From 630D-37 sp037447295 (GTDB taxonomy: Bacteria > Chloroflexota > Anaerolineae > Anaerolineales > Villigracilaceae), in assembly GCA_037447295.1 (NCBI GenBank), contig JBBIGZ010000094.1, positions 1-10,458 of the forward strand: a stretch of 10,458 bases of DNA, in the 5' to 3' direction. The notes under the pieces are model-generated. The model saw nothing but the letters and a program-made list of their open reading frames with translations, did not search any database and was not told the origin of the DNA. A program made the translations under genes and the position numbers. Of the stretch, positions 1-6,104 are shown piece by piece (positions within the stretch are counted from its first letter, which is position 1; each line of letters starts with the position of its first letter).

Positions 1-102
1 TCCACTCCCACGTGGACCCCTACATCGACGCTTACTCCGTCCCCTACCTCTACTTTCACTCCTACCCCAACTTTCACACCTACTCTCACATCAACCCCAT
101 GA
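1..102 (+). CDS. C-terminal end of a Thr/Pro-rich protein (partial)
   Basis: Reading from base 1, this frame is open for 33 codons and ends at TGA 100-102. The translation is almost wholly Thr, Pro and Ser with an occasional Trp, Phe or Leu, as in the stretch TPTSTLTPSPTSTFTPTPTF. Such tracts are typical of disordered, often extracellular linkers in Chloroflexota surface proteins and lipoproteins. Here the tract runs to the very C terminus, so it would be a flexible tail rather than a linker. The stop overlaps the ATG of the next gene in an ATGA arrangement, which fits a real gene end and translational coupling. The body of the gene lies outside the window, so its function cannot be given. 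The alternative is that the tract is non-coding low-complexity DNA; the clean frame and the stop/start overlap argue against that. Confidence 0.7.
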   Translation, partial: STPTWTPTSTLTPSPTSTFTPTPTFTPTLTSTP

Positions 103-1154
103 GCGAAATCCTTCCGTTTCTCAAAGAATTGCTCTCTCTACCCGGCCTGAGTGGCCACGAAGCTCCGGTGGCGGAGCACATTGAACGGACCTGGCGCGAG
201 TTGGCCGATGTAGTGCAGCGTACACCTTTGGGCTCGGTGCATGCTGTGCGTTTCGGAAGCGCCCCTGCACCGCGGCCGCGTGCCTTGCTGGCTGCCCATA
301 TGGATGCCATCGGCCTGATGGTGACCCAGATCGTGGATGGTTTCCTGCGGGTGACCGGCATCGGTGGGATTGATGCCCGCATTTTGCCTGGCCAACCGGT
401 GACCGTCTACGGACGGGAAGTGTTGTCCGGCGTGGTGGTCATGCCCACGCCGCGGCTGCTGCCTCCCGATCTGAGCGATGGCGTTGTGCCGATGGAGTAT
501 CTTTGGGTGGATGTTGGCCTTCCTGCCGAAGAAGTAGCCCAAAAGGTTCAGGTCGGCGATCTCGTCGCCTTTGGCTCTTTGCCCACCGAATTGAGCGGAG
601 AAACGCTCTCCGGTCACAGCCTGGATAACCGCGCTTCGGTCGCCGCATTGACCGTCGCTCTGCAGGCGCTGCGTGGCCGCACCCTGAACTGGGATGCGAT
701 CTTCGTCGCAACGGTTCAGGAGGAAGAGACCATGGCCGGCGCGTTAACTTCGGCCTTCGTCGAGAAGCCGGCCTTGGCGATTGCTGTGGATGTCACTTTT
801 GCCAAAGGCCCCGGCGCCAACGATTGGCAGACCTTTCCGCTGGGCAAAGGGATCACCCTTAGCTGGGGACCCAACATCCATCCCGCCGTTCATCGTCGAT
901 TGAAAGAGGTGGCCGAACGGGCTGAAATCCCCTATAGCGTGGAATATACGCCACGTCACTCCGGCACGGATGCCTATGCCATGCAAATCGTCGCCGAAGG
1001 CATTCCCACCGCCGTTGTGAGCATACCGTTGCGTTACATGCACACGCCGGTCGAGGTCGTTTCACTCAAAGATATCCAGCGCGCCGGACGCTTGTTGGCC
1101 GAATTTCTCTGCGCTCTGGAGGCCTCTTTCACCGAACAGTTGACCTGGGCATAA
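99..1154 (+). CDS. M42 family metallopeptidase, divergent paralog (first of three)
   Basis: A 351-residue protein of the M42 family (TET/glutamyl aminopeptidase/endoglucanase-M-like). These are cytosolic di-metal aminopeptidases that form large tetrahedral dodecamers and trim peptides made by larger proteases. The expected ligands are present: H67 in AHMDAIG, D176 in SLDNR, the E208/E209 pair in VQEE, D231 in AVDVT and H315 in RYMHTP. The substrate-side SGTDA motif is at 288-292. Three family motifs are altered: Ala replaces the usual Glu in HMDEIG, DNRAS replaces DNRIG, and EETMAGA replaces EIGLRGA. The reading frame extends upstream to a GTG at 12, but those extra residues are the Thr/Pro-coding tract read in another frame. 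ATG 99 gives the normal M42 N terminus (LLSLPGLSGHE) and overlaps the upstream stop. The next paralog starts 2 nt after the stop. Substrate preference cannot be read from the sequence. Confidence 0.93.
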   Translation: MSEILPFLKELLSLPGLSGHEAPVAEHIERTWRELADVVQRTPLGSVHAVRFGSAPAPRPRALLAAHMDAIGLMVTQIVDGFLRVTGIGGIDARILPGQPVTVYGREVLSGVVVMPTPRLLPPDLSDGVVPMEYLWVDVGLPAEEVAQKVQVGDLVAFGSLPTELSGETLSGHSLDNRASVAALTVALQALRGRTLNWDAIFVATVQEEETMAGALTSAFVEKPALAIAVDVTFAKGPGANDWQTFPLGKGITLSWGPNIHPAVHRRLKEVAERAEIPYSVEYTPRHSGTDAYAMQIVAEGIPTAVVSIPLRYMHTPVEVVSLKDIQRAGRLLAEFLCALEASFTEQLTWA

Positions 1155-1156
1155 CT

Positions 1157-2194
1157 ATGATTTCTGAATCGCTTCTCTCCCTTCTCGAACGTCTCTGCAA
1201 TGCTGTGGCCGTTTCCGGCGATGAAAGCGAAGTGCGCCAGATTGTACTGGAAGAAGTCAAATCCTGTGCCGATGAAGTGCGCCTCGATGCCTTGGGCAAC
1301 GTGCTGGCCGTGCGTCGAGCGCGGACCTCGGATGCGCTGCGCGTGATGCTGGCTGCCCATATGGACGAGGTCGGTTTCATGTTAGTAGCCGAGGATGGCG
1401 AGGGTCTCTATCGTTTTGAAACCGTTGGCAGCATAGATGTGCGTTATCTTATCGGCAAACCGGTTTGGGTGGGGAAGGATCACCTGCCCGGCGTGATCGG
1501 CGCTCGGCCGATCCATCTCACCACCCCAGAAGAACGCTCGCGCAAATTGACCTTGGATGCGTTGCGCATTGACCTGGGTCCCGGCGGCAAGGCCGAACTG
1601 GGCAGCCGGGCGACCTTTGCCACCCCGTTCCGCCGGCTGGGCAATGCTGTGCTGGCCAAGGCGTTGGATAACCGCTTGGGCGTAGCAACGGTGATCGAGT
1701 TGCTGCGGACTGCGCCGGATTCGATCGAGGTCCAAGCGGCGTTTACGGTGCAGGAGGAGATCGGGCTGCGCGGGGCGCGTGTGGCGGCCTATGCGCTTCA
1801 GCCGCATATCGGTATTGCCGTGGATTCCACCCCGGCGCATGACCTGCCGACATTCGACGGACGCGAAAACACCGTCTACAACACGCGCTTGGGGCATGGT
1901 CCGGCCATTTACGTCGCCGATGGGGCCACGTTTTCCGATCCACGTCTGGTGCGTTTCTTGGAAGGCGTTGCGCGTAGCCATAATATTCCATATCAAATTC
2001 GCCAACCTGGCGGTGGTGGCACCGATGCCGGCGCCATTCAGCGGACGCGAGAAGGCATACCGGTAGTATCCGTCTCGGTTCCGGGGCGCTATCCGCATAC
2101 GCCGGCTGCTCTGGCGCGCCTGGATGATTGGGAAAATACCCTGCGTTTGCTCTCGCAGGCTTTGAAAGAACTCACCCCGGCTGTTTTATCCTGA
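1157..2194 (+). CDS. M42 family metallopeptidase (second of three)
   Basis: A 345-residue M42 aminopeptidase with a full metal and catalytic set: H68 in AHMDEVG, D171 in ALDNRLGV, E200/E201 in TVQEEIGLRGA, D223 in AVDSTPAHD and H314 in GRYPHTP. A GGGGTDAGA motif is at 285-293. The ATG at 1157 lies 2 nt after the previous stop with no clear Shine-Dalgarno at the usual distance, so translation probably depends on coupling to the upstream gene. The segment after the last histidine (PAALARLDDW) lacks the acidic residue common in HTPxE of relatives, including the other two copies here. The DNA coding LAAHMD is identical over 18 bases to the first paralog (287-304 and 1348-1365), although the proteins are otherwise clearly diverged. 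It probably acts in the cytosol on peptides, possibly assembled with its neighbours. Confidence 0.94.
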   Translation: MISESLLSLLERLCNAVAVSGDESEVRQIVLEEVKSCADEVRLDALGNVLAVRRARTSDALRVMLAAHMDEVGFMLVAEDGEGLYRFETVGSIDVRYLIGKPVWVGKDHLPGVIGARPIHLTTPEERSRKLTLDALRIDLGPGGKAELGSRATFATPFRRLGNAVLAKALDNRLGVATVIELLRTAPDSIEVQAAFTVQEEIGLRGARVAAYALQPHIGIAVDSTPAHDLPTFDGRENTVYNTRLGHGPAIYVADGATFSDPRLVRFLEGVARSHNIPYQIRQPGGGGTDAGAIQRTREGIPVVSVSVPGRYPHTPAALARLDDWENTLRLLSQALKELTPAVLS

Positions 2195-2211
2195 TGACAT
2201 GGAGAAGCAAA

Positions 2212-3204
2212 ATGAAATCTCTGGTGGAAACACTCACCCAGACTTTTAGCCCCTCCGGCTATGAAGATGCGATCCGCGAGTTGGTCCGGCAGGAAGTTGC
2301 TCCGCTGGCAGATGAAGTGCGGGTAGACCCCCTCGGGAATTTGATCGTTCGCAAAGGGCAATTGCGCCAGGGGGGAGTGCGCATCGTCGTCGCCGCCCAC
2401 ATGGATGAGATCGGCTTGATCGCTACCCATGTGGAGAAGGAGGGCTTTGTGCGCTTCACCGCCATCGGCGGCGTTTCAGTACACACCCTGATCGGCGGGC
2501 GGGTGCGCTTTGTCAACGGCGTGGCCGGCGTGATCCATATCGATCAGGATGAAAAGATGGACCGCCTACCCTCCATGGAGAAGCTTTTCATTGACGTTGG
2601 CGCTACATCTGCCGTCGATTGCCCCGTCAGAGTAGGCGATGTGGCCGCTTTTGAGCGCCCGTTCCTGGAACTAGGTCGGCGCTGGGTGGCGAAATCCATG
2701 GATGATCGCATTGGTGTAGCGGTCATAATCGAAACCTTGCGCGCCCTGAAGGATACGCCGAACGAGGTGTATTTCGTCTTCACTGTCCAGGAAGAGATCG
2801 GCACCCGCGGTGCAGCGCCGGCTGCTTTCGGCTTGGACCCGCACCTGGCGCTGGCCGTGGATGTGACCGGCACCGGCGATCGCCCCGGCGGCAAGATGGC
2901 CGTTGCCCTGGGCAAAGGCCCGGCCATCAAGATCCGTGATGGCGGCATGATCGCCGATCCGAAGGTGGTGGATTGGATGGCGAAAACTGCCGAAGGAAGC
3001 GGCATCCCCTATCAGCGAGAGGTGCTGATCGGCGGCACAACCGATGCCCGTGCCATGCAGCTGGTGCGCGCCGGCGTGCCTTCGGGCTGTCTTTCCATCC
3101 CTTGCCGCTATGTCCACACTCCATCCGAAATGGTGGACGCAGAGGATGTGCAAAACGCGGTGCGCTTGCTCACTGCGCTCCTGAGCCAACCTGTTTCTCT
3201 GTGA
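2212..3204 (+). CDS. M42 family metallopeptidase (third of three)
   Basis: A 330-residue M42 aminopeptidase, the most canonical of the three. H63 lies in AHMDEIG, D164 in SMDDRIGV, E194/E195 in TVQEEIGTRGA, D217 in AVDVTGTGD and H302 in RYVHTPSE, with GGTTDARAMQ at 274-283. ATG 2212 is chosen because a GGAG (2201-2204) sits 7 nt upstream, the previous gene has just ended (2194), and the protein then begins with the usual helix followed by SPSGYE. The open frame continues back to 2128, but that would overlap the second paralog by 67 nt and add 28 unlikely residues. The stop overlaps the Shine-Dalgarno of the ferritin gene, which suggests coupled translation. Family role: cytosolic metal-dependent release of N-terminal residues from peptides. 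Confidence 0.94.
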   Translation: MKSLVETLTQTFSPSGYEDAIRELVRQEVAPLADEVRVDPLGNLIVRKGQLRQGGVRIVVAAHMDEIGLIATHVEKEGFVRFTAIGGVSVHTLIGGRVRFVNGVAGVIHIDQDEKMDRLPSMEKLFIDVGATSAVDCPVRVGDVAAFERPFLELGRRWVAKSMDDRIGVAVIIETLRALKDTPNEVYFVFTVQEEIGTRGAAPAAFGLDPHLALAVDVTGTGDRPGGKMAVALGKGPAIKIRDGGMIADPKVVDWMAKTAEGSGIPYQREVLIGGTTDARAMQLVRAGVPSGCLSIPCRYVHTPSEMVDAEDVQNAVRLLTALLSQPVSL

Positions 3205-3211
3205 AAGGAGG
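3204..3211 (+). promoter_or_regulatory. Shine-Dalgarno of the ferritin gene
   Basis: AAAGGAGG lies 5 nt before ATG 3217. Its first base is the last base of the TGA stop of the third M42 gene, so a ribosome ending there sits on the next start signal. It supports the ferritin start. Confidence 0.8.
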
Positions 3212-3216
3212 CCCCT

Positions 3217-3702
3217 ATGCAAATCAGTGCTGCCGTTGCCGAATTGATGAATGCCCAGATCGGTCATGAGCTGGGCGCGTCGAATCAATACCTGCAAATT
3301 GCCACATTCTTTGAGGCCCGAGCGCTGCGCAAGCTGGCCGAATTTTTCTATAAGCAATCTGAAGAGGAGCGAGAACATGCCCTGAAGTTCGTTCGCTTCC
3401 TTACCGAAACCGGCGCCGAAGTGCGCATTCCGGCCGTGTCGGCGGCGCGCTATGAGATTGATTCGGCGGAACAGGCTTTTCAGATGTCCCTCGATTGGGA
3501 AAAGGAGGTCACCCGTCAAATCTATACTATCTTGGAAACCGCCATCCGCGAAAAGGACTTTGCCTCCCAGCAGTTCCTCCAGTGGTTTGTGGAGGAGCAG
3601 GTCGAAGAGGTCTCTAGTATGGAGAACATGCTCCTGGTGGTACAGCAAGCCGGTGAGAAGAACCTGCTGATGGTGGAAGCCTATCTAAGCCACGGAGCGT
3701 AG
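3217..3702 (+). CDS. ftn: Ferritin (non-heme, bacterial FtnA type)
   Basis: A 161-residue four-helix-bundle ferritin, close to the usual bacterial length of about 165. Ferritins assemble as 24-subunit cytosolic shells that oxidise Fe(II) and store it as a ferric mineral. The ferroxidase ligands are all visible: E18, E51 and H54 in EEREHA, E95 in WEKEV, and Q128 and E131 in FVEEQVEEV. The conserved tyrosine near the site is Y25. FLQWFVEEQ at 120-128 is a hallmark of FtnA-like proteins. No heme-ligating methionine of the bacterioferritin type is apparent, so this is ferritin rather than Bfr. It sits 12 nt after the third M42 gene and 2 nt before the membrane protease gene, so it is co-transcribed with peptidases. 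No Fur-like or other iron operator is visible next to it. Confidence 0.94.
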   Translation: MQISAAVAELMNAQIGHELGASNQYLQIATFFEARALRKLAEFFYKQSEEEREHALKFVRFLTETGAEVRIPAVSAARYEIDSAEQAFQMSLDWEKEVTRQIYTILETAIREKDFASQQFLQWFVEEQVEEVSSMENMLLVVQQAGEKNLLMVEAYLSHGA

Positions 3703-3704
3703 CG

Positions 3705-4352
3705 ATGGTCTTTGCCCTCGTCTTGATGGGGTGGATCTTCTCGCTCGCGCTCCACGAATTCGCCCATGCCTTGGTTGCCTATTGGGGAGGGGATTGGACG
3801 GTGCGGGAGAAAGGGTATTTAACCTTTAACCCGCTTCGTTATACCGATCCCCTCTACTCACTGATCATCCCGATCCTTTTCCTGCTGCTGGGCGGATTCG
3901 GACTACCCGGTGGCGCCGTCTACATCGAAACCTGGCGTATCCGCAACCGACGCTGGTTGACGGCCCTCTCCCTGGCCGGCCCGACTATGAACCTGCTCGT
4001 GGCCATCGTGATCGGGATCATCTTGCGCCTATTTCCGCAGATCGGTGAGAAGACGCTCGGTCCGGCGCTGGCTTTCCTAGGCTTTTTGCAGGTCTCGGCC
4101 TTTCTGCTCAACTTGATGCCCATTCCCTCGCTGGACGGTTTCCATGCCATCGAACCCTATTTGCCGCTCTCCTTCCTGCAGCGCATTGCTCCCTACCGTC
4201 CTTTCTTCTTCTGGGGATTCCTGCTGGCGCTAGCCTATATCCCCCTGGTGAATGGTGCTTTCTGGACGATTGTGATTCTGATGAGTGTACTCCTCGGTAT
4301 CCCGCCGGATTTGCTGCTCACAGGCTATGATCTGTTCTTCTTCTGGCAGTGA
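3705..4352 (+). CDS. Site-2-protease-type membrane metalloprotease (M50 family, minimal)
   Basis: A 215-residue, strongly hydrophobic protein with both M50 signatures. HEFAHA (H17, E18, H21) is the zinc-binding HExxH inside the first membrane helix, and NLMPIPSLDG at 136-145, with D144 as the third ligand, is the NxxPxxxLDG motif. An AGPxxN motif at 91-96 is also typical. About five or six helices are predicted by eye, near 3-26, 49-68, 85-107, 117-138, 166-183 and 184-200. There is no PDZ or CBS domain, so it belongs with the short S2P homologues (sometimes called Zn-dependent protease/YwhC-like) rather than RseP. Known relatives cut transmembrane helices of regulators, but the substrate here cannot be inferred. 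A GGAG at 3694-3697 lies 7 nt upstream of ATG 3705, and the gap to the ferritin stop is 2 nt. Confidence 0.9.
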   Translation: MVFALVLMGWIFSLALHEFAHALVAYWGGDWTVREKGYLTFNPLRYTDPLYSLIIPILFLLLGGFGLPGGAVYIETWRIRNRRWLTALSLAGPTMNLLVAIVIGIILRLFPQIGEKTLGPALAFLGFLQVSAFLLNLMPIPSLDGFHAIEPYLPLSFLQRIAPYRPFFFWGFLLALAYIPLVNGAFWTIVILMSVLLGIPPDLLLTGYDLFFFWQ

Positions 4353-4362
4353 GCAACTGGTG

Positions 4363-4368
4363 TATAAT
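4363..4368 (+). promoter_or_regulatory. Probable -10 box of a ferredoxin promoter
   Basis: A perfect TATAAT is at 4363-4368, in the 56-nt gap between the membrane protease stop (4352) and the ferredoxin ATG (4409). Transcription from it would begin near 4375 and leave a leader of roughly 35 nt. No good TTGACA-like -35 is found 16-18 nt upstream; the best candidate is TTCTGG at 4341-4346. The call rests on the -10 match and its position in a gap otherwise without function. Confidence 0.5.
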
Positions 4369-4395
4369 ACGTCCACATCCCGTTTACCCTTTCCC

Positions 4396-4403
4396 AAGGA
4401 GGA
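4396..4403 (+). promoter_or_regulatory. Shine-Dalgarno that fixes the ferredoxin start
   Basis: AAGGAGGA lies 5 nt upstream of ATG 4409. It decides against the in-frame GTG at 4349, which would overlap the previous gene and lie upstream of the proposed promoter. Confidence 0.85.
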
Positions 4404-4408
4404 TTCCT

Positions 4409-4822
4409 ATGACCCATGTTATTACCAGCCTCTGTTTGCGTGACCGCGGTTGTATTGAAGTGTGCCCGGTCGAGTGCATCGTGCCCGGCTATCCGATCGA
4501 AGAGTGGCCGCTGATGTACATTGACCCGGATACCTGCATCGACTGCGGTGCCTGCGTTCCGGAGTGCCCATATGCTGCCATTTTCCCTGAAGATGAAGTG
4601 CCTTCCGCCTACACTGCCAAAGGCGGCGAATATATCAACCGTGTTGGCCTGACCGGCCACTACGAGGGCACCAACCATCACGGGGTGAAGGTCGTACTGA
4701 ACACGGTCAAACAGCTGGAACCTGGCGAAGTGGTGGACCTCACACCTGATATCCAGCTCAACGCCGATTTCTTCCGCAAAGGCCCCGGTTATAGCGCGCG
4801 GGATCAGGATACGGGCATGTAA
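4409..4822 (+). CDS. 7Fe ([3Fe-4S][4Fe-4S]) ferredoxin with extended C-terminal region
   Basis: A 137-residue small electron carrier of the cytosol. The N-terminal half holds two cysteine groups: C9, C15, C19, C23 (CLRDRGCIEVCPVEC) and C43, C46, C49, C53 (CIDCGACVPECP). By analogy with Azotobacter ferredoxin I, C9, C15 and C53 would hold a [3Fe-4S] cluster and C19, C43, C46 and C49 a [4Fe-4S] cluster, leaving C23 free. The middle cysteine needed for a second [4Fe-4S] cluster is missing between C9 and C15, and that loop is C-x5-C rather than the classical C-x7-C. After EDEVP (61-65) about 49 residues precede IQLNADFF (115-122). In the classical protein, as I recall it, these two motifs are nearly adjacent, so this segment is extra. 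The redox partner is unknown. It is the last gene before a strong terminator and probably has its own promoter. Confidence 0.92.
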   Translation: MTHVITSLCLRDRGCIEVCPVECIVPGYPIEEWPLMYIDPDTCIDCGACVPECPYAAIFPEDEVPSAYTAKGGEYINRVGLTGHYEGTNHHGVKVVLNTVKQLEPGEVVDLTPDIQLNADFFRKGPGYSARDQDTGM

Positions 4823-4831
4823 TTGAAAAAG

Positions 4832-4864
4832 AAAAAGACCCTGGCTTGCCCAGGGTCTTTTTTT
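4832..4864 (+). terminator. Strong intrinsic terminator after the ferredoxin gene
   Basis: A 13-bp perfect stem (4832-4844 with 4850-4862) around the 5-nt loop CTTGC has the GC-rich core GACCCTGG/CCAGGGTC. It is followed by a run of T that begins within the stem base and ends at 4864. It starts 10 nt after the ferredoxin stop. The left flank is A-rich, so the structure could also work for minus-strand transcripts, but no minus-strand gene ends here. Confidence 0.95.
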
Positions 4865-4931
4865 CTGCAATCGGATTGGGTGCGCTTCTCGTATTCCCCA
4901 AGCGCCGAGCAAAGCGGAAAACAGAGTTCCC

Positions 4932-4940
4932 AAAAGGAGG
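4932..4940 (+). promoter_or_regulatory. Shine-Dalgarno of the orphan membrane-protein gene
   Basis: AAAAGGAGG ends 4 nt before ATG 4945. It selects this ATG over an in-frame upstream start at 4846 that would lie inside the terminator hairpin. The remaining gap (4865-4931) shows no convincing promoter. Confidence 0.75.
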
Positions 4941-4944
4941 CTCT

Positions 4945-6066
4945 ATGCGTCGGAGGCTAATCATCCCCTACACGAGCGGTTTTTTTACCGTCGTCCTCCC
5001 CACCCTCTTTTTCCTGATCGTCTTCTTTTCGATCTGGATTGGCATTCCTACTTTGCTCAACCTGCGCTGGGGCTGGAGCATTCCGGATTGGTTTCCTCTG
5101 CTGACCTGTGGACTGGGCATAGTTGCCGGGCTTGGACTCGCCGTGGTAGTGTACCCGTTGTTTCTGCGCCTGGCCGAAGGGCAGCAGGGAGAACTGGTGC
5201 TGGAAGGTGATCTTCTGCGCTGGCGCATTGGGCGCAAGCGGAGGGAATTTGATTTCTCCCGACCCCATCGGGCGCAGATCGCTGCCGAGCGGAGCGGATT
5301 GGGGGAAGCCAACGCCAACATCACCCTTTACCCCGATGTGGAGATCATCCACCTACGCGGCGTCACACGGGAAGAGGTGCTCGCCCACTTCCCAGTCGCC
5401 TATTTTGTCGGCGAACAGGCCCTCACCCCAGCCGAGGGACTGTGGGGCTTCGAGTTCCGTTCCGAAGACCCGCCGGCGCGGGAGTTCTTCTTTGCCCTGC
5501 TGGATTGCCTATGGCGCAACCGCGAGCAGAACAGCCTCTTCCAACTTTATGCCCGCTATCCCTGGGATCGCCAGCCGCGGCCGGCCTTTGACTACATCCG
5601 CCTGATCGAAACCGAACGGATGACGCCCGAAGAAAAAGCCTTCATCTCCGAACTGCTCACCCAGTTTGTGGACAGCCTGAGCCACTCCTATGTGCGCCTG
5701 ACGCCCGATTACTTGGTGGGCTGGGTCTATCGCACTTGGAAGAGCACTTGGAGCGGTCAGCCGGACTATTACTGTATCATGCCCTTGGGATACATTCGCG
5801 CCGAGATCTCCTTGCCACAGCCAGATTGGCAGCCGTTCATTCTCAGTCAGGTGCTTCTGGAGGCCGTTTCCTCCCTTGGCGGGACTTCACGAGCGGCCGG
5901 CCCCCCTCTTCAGGACCGTCGTTACCTATACGTGCGCGGTCGCGGGAAAGACGATCGGCAACTAAAATTGGTCTTTGACTGGTACGATCTCACCGATAAA
6001 GAGTGGGAGGAAGGGGAGATCTTTGTGCGCTATATCGAATGGGTAGCCGCCGGCAGAGTCAGGTAA
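4945..6066 (+). CDS. Two-helix membrane protein of unknown function
   Basis: A 373-residue protein I do not recognise. Two hydrophobic segments near residues 10-38 and 50-75 look like membrane helices, separated by a short Trp-rich stretch (RWGWSIPDW). The Arg-rich start (MRRR) suggests the N terminus and the large C-terminal part both face the cytoplasm, as a helical hairpin with a soluble domain would. The region after the second helix (about 82-140) contains short beta-like stretches around VLEGDLLRWRIGRKRREFDF, somewhat reminiscent of PH-like domains that follow membrane hairpins in bacteria; this is a guess. The rest is rich in aromatic residues, including YARYPWDRQPRPAFDY at 202-217, with no catalytic motif seen. 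It follows the ferredoxin terminator by 80 nt and converges with lysK, so neither neighbour tells its role. Codon use looks like that of the surrounding genes. Confidence 0.85.
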   Translation: MRRRLIIPYTSGFFTVVLPTLFFLIVFFSIWIGIPTLLNLRWGWSIPDWFPLLTCGLGIVAGLGLAVVVYPLFLRLAEGQQGELVLEGDLLRWRIGRKRREFDFSRPHRAQIAAERSGLGEANANITLYPDVEIIHLRGVTREEVLAHFPVAYFVGEQALTPAEGLWGFEFRSEDPPAREFFFALLDCLWRNREQNSLFQLYARYPWDRQPRPAFDYIRLIETERMTPEEKAFISELLTQFVDSLSHSYVRLTPDYLVGWVYRTWKSTWSGQPDYYCIMPLGYIRAEISLPQPDWQPFILSQVLLEAVSSLGGTSRAAGPPLQDRRYLYVRGRGKDDRQLKLVFDWYDLTDKEWEEGEIFVRYIEWVAAGRVR

Positions 6067-6104
6067 TTGCCTTGTTCAACCTCGCATGTGATGCGCCGGT
6101 ATAT

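Noticed and set aside
12..98. N-terminal extension of the first M42 gene from GTG 12
   Set aside because: The added residues are the Thr/Pro-coding tract read in another frame; ATG 99 gives the normal family start.
287..1365. Shared 18-base string in the first two M42 genes (287-304, 1348-1365) as a sign of recent duplication or gene conversion
   Set aside because: It codes the fixed LAAHMD metal-site motif and the flanking sequence diverges at once; constraint plus shared codon preference explains it.
2128..2211. Upstream start for the third M42 gene
   Set aside because: It overlaps the second paralog; ATG 2212 has a well-placed GGAG and the usual M42 N terminus.
6083..6095. CGCAT-GTG-ATGCG hairpin as a terminator between the converging genes
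   Set aside because: The stem is only 5 bp with no T-run on either strand, so it is too weak to call.
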